Assembly: GCA_944320135.1 (NCBI GenBank)
Contig: CALUGI010000021.1
Location: 1-57,065, forward strand
Direction: 5' to 3'
DNA from: an uncultured Phocaeicola sp.
GTDB taxonomy: Bacteria > Bacteroidota > Bacteroidia > Bacteroidales > Bacteroidaceae
DNA length: 57,065 nt
The first letter of the stretch is position 1. The number at the start of each line of letters is the position of its first letter. Below, one piece after another: positions 52,255 to 57,065 of the stretch. The notes beneath the pieces were generated by a model. The model had not been told where the DNA came from. It worked only from the letters and a program-made list of their open reading frames with translations, and searched no databases. Both the position numbers and the translations under genes were made by a program.

Positions 52255-53957
52255 TCTCCTTGCAGTGCTTCCTCAGGCAATGTTACCGCAACACAAGGAA
52301 GAATATTCCTATTTTTCGATGTCTTACCCGGATTCTTTCCAAAACTCCATGCGTATTCACTGCCCTCTACAGTCACTTTCGTTTGGAAGCACCAGAATTT
52401 ATTTTTAGGCTCGTTCTCCGTTACGGTAGCATAACATCTGGAAAATTCGTCCGGTACGATATCTTTTCCTTTGGCTTTCTGTGAATAGCTGTTTATATTG
52501 GCAAGGACCTCGGTTTCGTTGCTCTGATACATCGGAGTTTCATTATTATCCTCAACAACAACCGTTTTCTCGTCAATTCCCGCCTGTCCCAAATTATTCC
52601 AAATCTGCACCATCTGCCCGAAACTCGGAGTAAACCAATCGCTTGACACGCTCGAACTAACCGGATTCGAATTCTTATAATTGCTATAATTCACGAAACT
52701 GCTTCCTTGTTGGTCTCCCAATTCCGCATAAGCATTGCTCTTTAAGATGGTGTTTGTCTTTGTACGTCCGTCAAGGTTCTTCAAAGCAGATACAAAATCA
52801 GGGCATCCTTCTTCAATATCATCATCGAATATCCAACCTTTGCTTCCGAAATCGGACATAGAGACAGCATACGCATTATATCCGTCGTTCCTGTCATCGT
52901 CACAAACTTCCGTACTGAAGATTACAGCAACCACTTTATCTTTGTCTGCATGGGTTTCTATCTCCGAGTTCTTTATAAACTTACCGTCGCTTGTCATATA
53001 ATCACCGACTCCGTAGGCAAGTTTCGCATCTATCGAGCCTTCATCTCCGTCTCCCCAGCCGTCAAGCGTTGTGGCCGGCACCAATGCTACAGTTACGTCC
53101 TCACCTTTTTTATCGAACTTCACTGTATAAGTATAAACTTTCCCTTCTTCAAAATTGACCTCCGAAGCGAGTTCGGCTTTATAAGTATCAGTGCCGACAG
53201 TCACTTCCACAAACTCAGTGTTGGCTGCTATTGTCTGCGGCACAATCACGGCGCTCGCTTGAAATTCGGCAGCATCTGCTCCAAACACTGCCGCTTTGAT
53301 ATTTGCAGCCGCACCCGAAGCGGTGCCCAAGGTTCCGTCCTGCAGATTGAGAGTGATTGCAGGCAACGTGTTCACGACACTGACCGTTGCGCCTTGCAGA
53401 TTCACTTCCGTTTCTCCCATATCGAAATTAAGTTTCAGCTTGCTCAGCTTATGCTTGAAATGAATGGAAACCGGATTTGCGGAAGAAGTTATCGAATTAT
53501 TGTCCGGCGTGCCGTAAAGCAAGTCGCTTGCCAGATAGCCTTCGTCCGTGCTTTGGTCTGCGGATACCGTAAATGTATTCTCACCCAAAGCCCAGCCATC
53601 CGAATAAGGCGCATACGCATATATGCTTACGGCAGATCCGTCTATCGGATAATACATTGCATTGCCGCCGACAAGGGCGCCGGCGCCGTCAGCCGCCAAC
53701 CGATTGTTGTTGCCGTTCTCAATCAGACCAGCTTCACCATTATTCACAAAGACTCCGACATTCATGTCCTTCGCAAGCTGAGCCTCCTGCAGCCCTGCGT
53801 TCGCGCTGCGCGAATTGTTCACACTGCTGACCAACGCAATCGGAGTACGCCCATCCGCATTCTGAATATCCTGCATGTCTTCGTTCGTACATGAGGCGAC
53901 ACTCAAAGACATCGCAGCCATCGCTGCCATTCCAAGAAAAAGATTTCCGTTTTTCAT
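52251..53957 (-). CDS. Fimbrillin-family lipoprotein with a C-terminal tip-like domain
   Basis: A 568-residue lipoprotein with signal MKNGNLFLGMAAMAAMSLSVASC (Cys 23). Residues 30-290 are a fimbrillin region (TPIALVSSVNNSRSANAG with candidate processing Arg 50, MYYPIDGSAVSIYAYAPYSDGW, HFKHKLSKLKLNFDMGETEVNLQGATVSVVN, EGKVYTYTVKF). The C-terminal 270 residues are different. They carry AYAVSMSDFGSKGW, SSDWFTPSFGQMVQIWNNLGQ and EYAWSFGKNPGK, a pattern seen in tip or adhesin-type domains of Bacteroidales fimbrial proteins. Its N-terminal half is the closest relative in this window of the chimera at 28691-30615. Confidence 0.82.
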   Translation of the reverse strand: MKNGNLFLGMAAMAAMSLSVASCTNEDMQDIQNADGRTPIALVSSVNNSRSANAGLQEAQLAKDMNVGVFVNNGEAGLIENGNNNRLAADGAGALVGGNAMYYPIDGSAVSIYAYAPYSDGWALGENTFTVSADQSTDEGYLASDLLYGTPDNNSITSSANPVSIHFKHKLSKLKLNFDMGETEVNLQGATVSVVNTLPAITLNLQDGTLGTASGAAANIKAAVFGADAAEFQASAVIVPQTIAANTEFVEVTVGTDTYKAELASEVNFEEGKVYTYTVKFDKKGEDVTVALVPATTLDGWGDGDEGSIDAKLAYGVGDYMTSDGKFIKNSEIETHADKDKVVAVIFSTEVCDDDRNDGYNAYAVSMSDFGSKGWIFDDDIEEGCPDFVSALKNLDGRTKTNTILKSNAYAELGDQQGSSFVNYSNYKNSNPVSSSVSSDWFTPSFGQMVQIWNNLGQAGIDEKTVVVEDNNETPMYQSNETEVLANINSYSQKAKGKDIVPDEFSRCYATVTENEPKNKFWCFQTKVTVEGSEYAWSFGKNPGKTSKNRNILPCVAVTLPEEALQGE

Positions 53958-54547
53958 GATTGTTTTTTATTTAATTAGGTTATAACTTCCCAAGATTGGC
54001 ATTTCATCATTTTCTCAACTGATACAGAACGATGTTCATAATGGCCCGAAGTCTCGACACGAAACAGACGTATCATATTTGTCCATTGCAGAACAAAACT
54101 TTCAAGCATTGCAAATGTAAGGAGGAAAAGAGGAACTGCACATCACAGCCGTTCCCAAAAGCATTCAAAATGTAAGCGCAAGCATACTATTTGTCTCAAA
54201 TAAAATCACGTTTGTCCCATCGCAGGCTGGCAATGCCGTACAACGCAAGAAACAACTCCTTCATCTAAAGATACATCCCTATTTCTATTCTGCCAGAAAC
54301 AGCCTTATGCTTGCCGACAAAGGCATTCCCCGCAAAATCCATCCCGACCGGTTGCGGAAGGGCATATTGCATTTTGCCGGAAAAGAACGGCCAAAACACA
54401 AAGGCAAAGGCCCGATGCTATAAAACGAACAACATTTGTAACATACACAACAGGCTACGAAACGCAGGCCAACGAATCAGATGCAAATTACAAATACTTT
54501 TACACCGCAATCTGCTATTTTTGCAATACAAAAAACCAAAAATTATC
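53958..54547. other. Divergent intergenic region between the fimbrillin pair and GH115
   Basis: No gene supported; the frame open upstream of GH115 encodes basic, low-information sequence before the true signal peptide. On the - strand TACATTTG at 54112-54119 is a possible -7 box for the fimbrillin pair, giving a leader of about 150 bases and lacking a good -33. Paired ATTTGTC / GTTTGTCCC words lie near 54188-54218. Confidence 0.4.
54516..54523 (+). promoter_or_regulatory. Candidate -7 box of the GH115 gene
   Basis: TATTTTTG fits TAnnTTTG and lies 25 bases before the ATG at 54548. The -33 region is poor. Confidence 0.5.
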
Positions 54548-57034
54548 ATGAAAAAGACATTTCTCATTTTAGCGTCCCTGGCCTTATGGGGATTCGCCGC
54601 CGTACATGCGGCAAAACCGTTCGTCTCTTTCAAAAAAGACGGGCACTTTTTTCCTCTCGCTGAAGACGGAACGCCATGCTGCATCCTGACATCCGCACAA
54701 GAGATGGAAGGGGTAATAATGGCGGTGAAGAACCTGACGGAAGACATCGGGAAAGTGTGCGGAAAACAACCGCAGCTGAAAACCGAAGGAGTGCAGAACC
54801 GCTGCATCATCATAGGGAGCATTGAAACTCCGCTGATTCAAGACCTTATTAAGAAAGGTAAGATTGACGGGAAAGAACTGAAAGGCAAAAACGAGAAATA
54901 CTTGCTCCAAACGGTGGACAATCCGGCGGAAGGCGTGGAAAAGGCTTTGGTGATTGCCGGAAGCGACAAGCGGGGAACCATTTACGGAGTGTACGAACTG
55001 TCAAAACAAATCGGGGTATCGCCGTGGAACTGGTGGGCCGACGTACCCGTTGAGCCGCAGAAGGACATCTATATCAAGCCCGGCACCTACACCGACGGCG
55101 AGCCGAAAGTGGAATACCGGGGCATCTTCCTGAACGACGAATGGCCCTGCTTGGGCAGCTGGGCGAACGAGAAGTTCAAGGGGTTCAACAGCAAGTTCTA
55201 TAAGAAAGTGTTTGAGTTAGTGTTGCGCTTGCGCGGCAACTTCCTATGGCCCGCCATGTGGGGAAGCGCGTTCTATGACGACGACCCGCAGAACGGCATC
55301 CTTGCCGACAAGATGGGCATCGTGATGGGGACGTCGCACCACGAGCCGATGGCCGCAGCGCAAAAGGACTGGAGCCGCCGGAGAAACGGAGCATGGAACT
55401 ACCAGACCAACAGCGAAGCGCTGAAGGAATTCTGGACTTTCAGTGCGGAACGGGCGAAGAACTGGGAAACCGCCTATACGGTAGGGATGCGCGGTGACGG
55501 CGACGAACCGATGAGCGAGGACGCGAATGTGGACCTGCTGCAGAAGATAGTGAAAGACCAGCGCAAGATTCAGAAAAAGGTTACGGGCAAAAAGCCGGAA
55601 GACATTCTGCAGGTATGGGCGCTCTACAAGGAGGTGCAGGACTATTACGACAAGGGAATGCGTGTGCCGGACGACATCACACTCCTGCTCTGCGACGACA
55701 ACTGGGGGAACGTGCGCAAACTGCCCGATCTGGACGAGAAGCCGCGCAAGGGAGGCTACGGCATGTACTACCACTTCGACTACGTGGGTGCGCCGCGCAA
55801 CTCAAAATGGATAAACATCAGTCCGATACCCCGCGTATGGGAACAGTTGAACCTGACCTACGAACATGGGGTAAGGAAGCTGTGGATTGTGAACGTGGGC
55901 GACCTGAAACCGATGGAGTATCCCATCACGTTCTTCATGGACATGGCATGGAATCCGGAAAGATTCAACGCGCAGAACCTGCAGCAGCACACCGTCGACT
56001 TCTGCCGCCAGCAGTTCGGCGACAACTATGCGGAAGATATTGCCTGCATACTGAACACTTACCCCAAATACAACCGCCGCATCACCCCCGAACTGCTGGA
56101 CGCAGACACATACACGTTCAACTACGGTGAATGGGAACGGGTGAAGGGCGAATACGACGCGCTGGCGACAGAGGCGCTCCGCATCGGCTTCCTGATGCCG
56201 GAACGGTACAAGGCCGCCTACGACCAGCTGATATCCGTCCCCGTGCAGCTGTGCGCCAACCTCTACGGCATGTACTACGCGCAGGCCATGAACAGGCGGC
56301 TCGCGGCGGAAGGAAATCCGGAAGCCAACCGCTGGGCCGACGAAGTGGAGATGCGCTACAGACGCGACTCGCTGCTGACGGACTATTACCACACGCGCAT
56401 CTCCGGCGGGAAATGGAACCATCTGATGGGACAGGTGCATATCGGCTACACTTCATGGAATAACCCGGAGAAGCAGGCCGTGCCGGAAACGGTCCGCGTA
56501 CACGAAGCGGCGGAGAGGCCGGAATACACGTTCGAAGAAAGGGACGGATACGCCGCGATGGAGGCGGAACACTGGACGAGGGCCGTCGCCGACGGAAAGA
56601 CGCAGTGGAGCGTAATCCCGGACTTCGGGAAAACGCTTTCGGGCGTCACCACGCTGCCCGTGACGGAAACGCCCGAAAAGATGTATCTGGAATACGACGT
56701 CGAGACGGAACGCGCCGGAAAGGTATGCGTGGAGCTGGCCCTCGCCCCCACGCTGAATTTCAATCACAACAGGGGACTCCGCTATGCCGTCAGCTTCGAC
56801 GGGGAGAAGGAGCAGATTGTCAACTTCAACGGACACTACCGGGGCGAGCTGGACGAATGGCAGAGAAGCCACATCATCCTTTCGCGCACCGAGCATGAGC
56901 TGAAGGAAACGGGCAGGCATACGCTGCGCATACGTCCCCTCGATCCGGGCATCGTCATCGAGCGCATACAGATTGACGCCGGAGGGCTGAAGAAGACGTT
57001 CCTCGGCGCGCCGGAAACGCTGAAAAGGCCGTAG
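54548..57034 (+). CDS. GH115-family alpha-glucuronidase
   Basis: An 828-residue protein from the ATG at 54548, chosen because it begins a clean signal peptide (MKKTFLILASLALWGFAAVHA); the frame is open upstream but not convincing. The order of blocks is that of GH115: an N-terminal domain (LVIAGSDKRGTIYGVYELSKQIGVSPWNWWADVPV), then the barrel core (VEYRGIFLNDEWPCLGSWANEKF, LRLRGNFLWPAMWGSAFYDDDP, GIVMGTSHHEPM, YTVGMRGDGDEPM) and a C-terminal beta domain. It removes 4-O-methyl-glucuronic acid side chains from xylan. Stop TAG at 57032-57034; the last 31 bases of the window are noncoding as far as seen. Confidence 0.93.
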   Translation: MKKTFLILASLALWGFAAVHAAKPFVSFKKDGHFFPLAEDGTPCCILTSAQEMEGVIMAVKNLTEDIGKVCGKQPQLKTEGVQNRCIIIGSIETPLIQDLIKKGKIDGKELKGKNEKYLLQTVDNPAEGVEKALVIAGSDKRGTIYGVYELSKQIGVSPWNWWADVPVEPQKDIYIKPGTYTDGEPKVEYRGIFLNDEWPCLGSWANEKFKGFNSKFYKKVFELVLRLRGNFLWPAMWGSAFYDDDPQNGILADKMGIVMGTSHHEPMAAAQKDWSRRRNGAWNYQTNSEALKEFWTFSAERAKNWETAYTVGMRGDGDEPMSEDANVDLLQKIVKDQRKIQKKVTGKKPEDILQVWALYKEVQDYYDKGMRVPDDITLLLCDDNWGNVRKLPDLDEKPRKGGYGMYYHFDYVGAPRNSKWINISPIPRVWEQLNLTYEHGVRKLWIVNVGDLKPMEYPITFFMDMAWNPERFNAQNLQQHTVDFCRQQFGDNYAEDIACILNTYPKYNRRITPELLDADTYTFNYGEWERVKGEYDALATEALRIGFLMPERYKAAYDQLISVPVQLCANLYGMYYAQAMNRRLAAEGNPEANRWADEVEMRYRRDSLLTDYYHTRISGGKWNHLMGQVHIGYTSWNNPEKQAVPETVRVHEAAERPEYTFEERDGYAAMEAEHWTRAVADGKTQWSVIPDFGKTLSGVTTLPVTETPEKMYLEYDVETERAGKVCVELALAPTLNFNHNRGLRYAVSFDGEKEQIVNFNGHYRGELDEWQRSHIILSRTEHELKETGRHTLRIRPLDPGIVIERIQIDAGGLKKTFLGAPETLKRP

Positions 57035-57065
57035 CCCGCGCCCTCCGCAGACGTGGAGAAGGGGG

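Noticed and set aside
54311-54547. N-terminal extension of GH115 upstream of 54548
   Set aside because: The added 79 residues are low-information and basic and would bury a clean signal peptide; a -7 box at 54516 lies inside the extension.

Overview
The window looks like a Bacteroidales chromosome, probably a gut Bacteroidaceae (Bacteroides/Phocaeicola/Mediterranea type). Supporting features are a SusC/SusD pair, a hybrid two-component regulator, fimbrillin-family lipoproteins, very weak Shine-Dalgarno signals, and promoter -7 boxes of the form TAnnTTTG. Most genes are moderately GC-rich; the flippase near the left end is clearly AT-rich. I see no rRNA, tRNA, CRISPR array or insertion sequence.

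Region 1 (1-17.9 kb) is an exopolysaccharide or capsule locus on the + strand. It holds a Wzx-type flippase, five GT4 and one GT2 glycosyltransferases, three acyltransferase-3 family membrane enzymes, a pyruvyl transferase, a Wzy-like polymerase, a nucleotidyltransferase-fold protein and a 47-residue membrane protein. A strong terminator at 17846-17888 closes it. An AAA ATPase/HNH pair resembling Septu (PtuAB) phage defence sits between the flippase and the first glycosyltransferase; its HNH gene is frameshifted. The main discovery candidate is here. Six genes each contain one G (or C) homopolymer of 7-9 bases in a similar AT-rich context (TTAA-like sequence before, TAAA-like after). One copy is in the opposite orientation. 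All three acyltransferases carry one, and two of those are out of frame as sequenced. By eye these are the only runs of 7 or more G/C in the 57 kb. The layout suggests slipped-strand phase variation of several sugar-modifying genes at once, in a group better known for invertible capsule promoters.

Region 2 (17.9-25.4 kb) has a ROK-family sugar kinase on the - strand with a well-matched promoter. A MacB/TolC-type export operon follows: ATPase, two FtsX-like permeases, membrane-fusion protein, outer-membrane factor, and a trailing VOC-fold protein.

Region 3 (25.4-57.0 kb) is a polysaccharide utilisation locus whose enzymes fit decorated glucuronoarabinoxylan. It has a - strand block of SusC, SusD, two IPT-domain surface glycan-binding lipoproteins, a GH30 xylanase, a GH43-like remnant, a fimbrillin/glycan-binding chimera, a fimbrillin-like lipoprotein and an acetyl-esterase. 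GH2, GH95 and GH115 enzymes lie on the + strand, with a hybrid two-component regulator that is frameshifted in this sequence. A second fimbrillin pair lies between GH95 and GH115. It is paralogous to the chimera and its partner, which suggests a fimbrial tip whose C-terminal module was replaced by the locus's own glycan-binding module.

Several genes carry single indels or degraded remains (HNH gene, chimera, regulator, GH43 remnant, the 27.3-27.8 kb remnant). Some may be real decay and some may be sequencing error, so the homopolymer lengths given here should be checked against reads.
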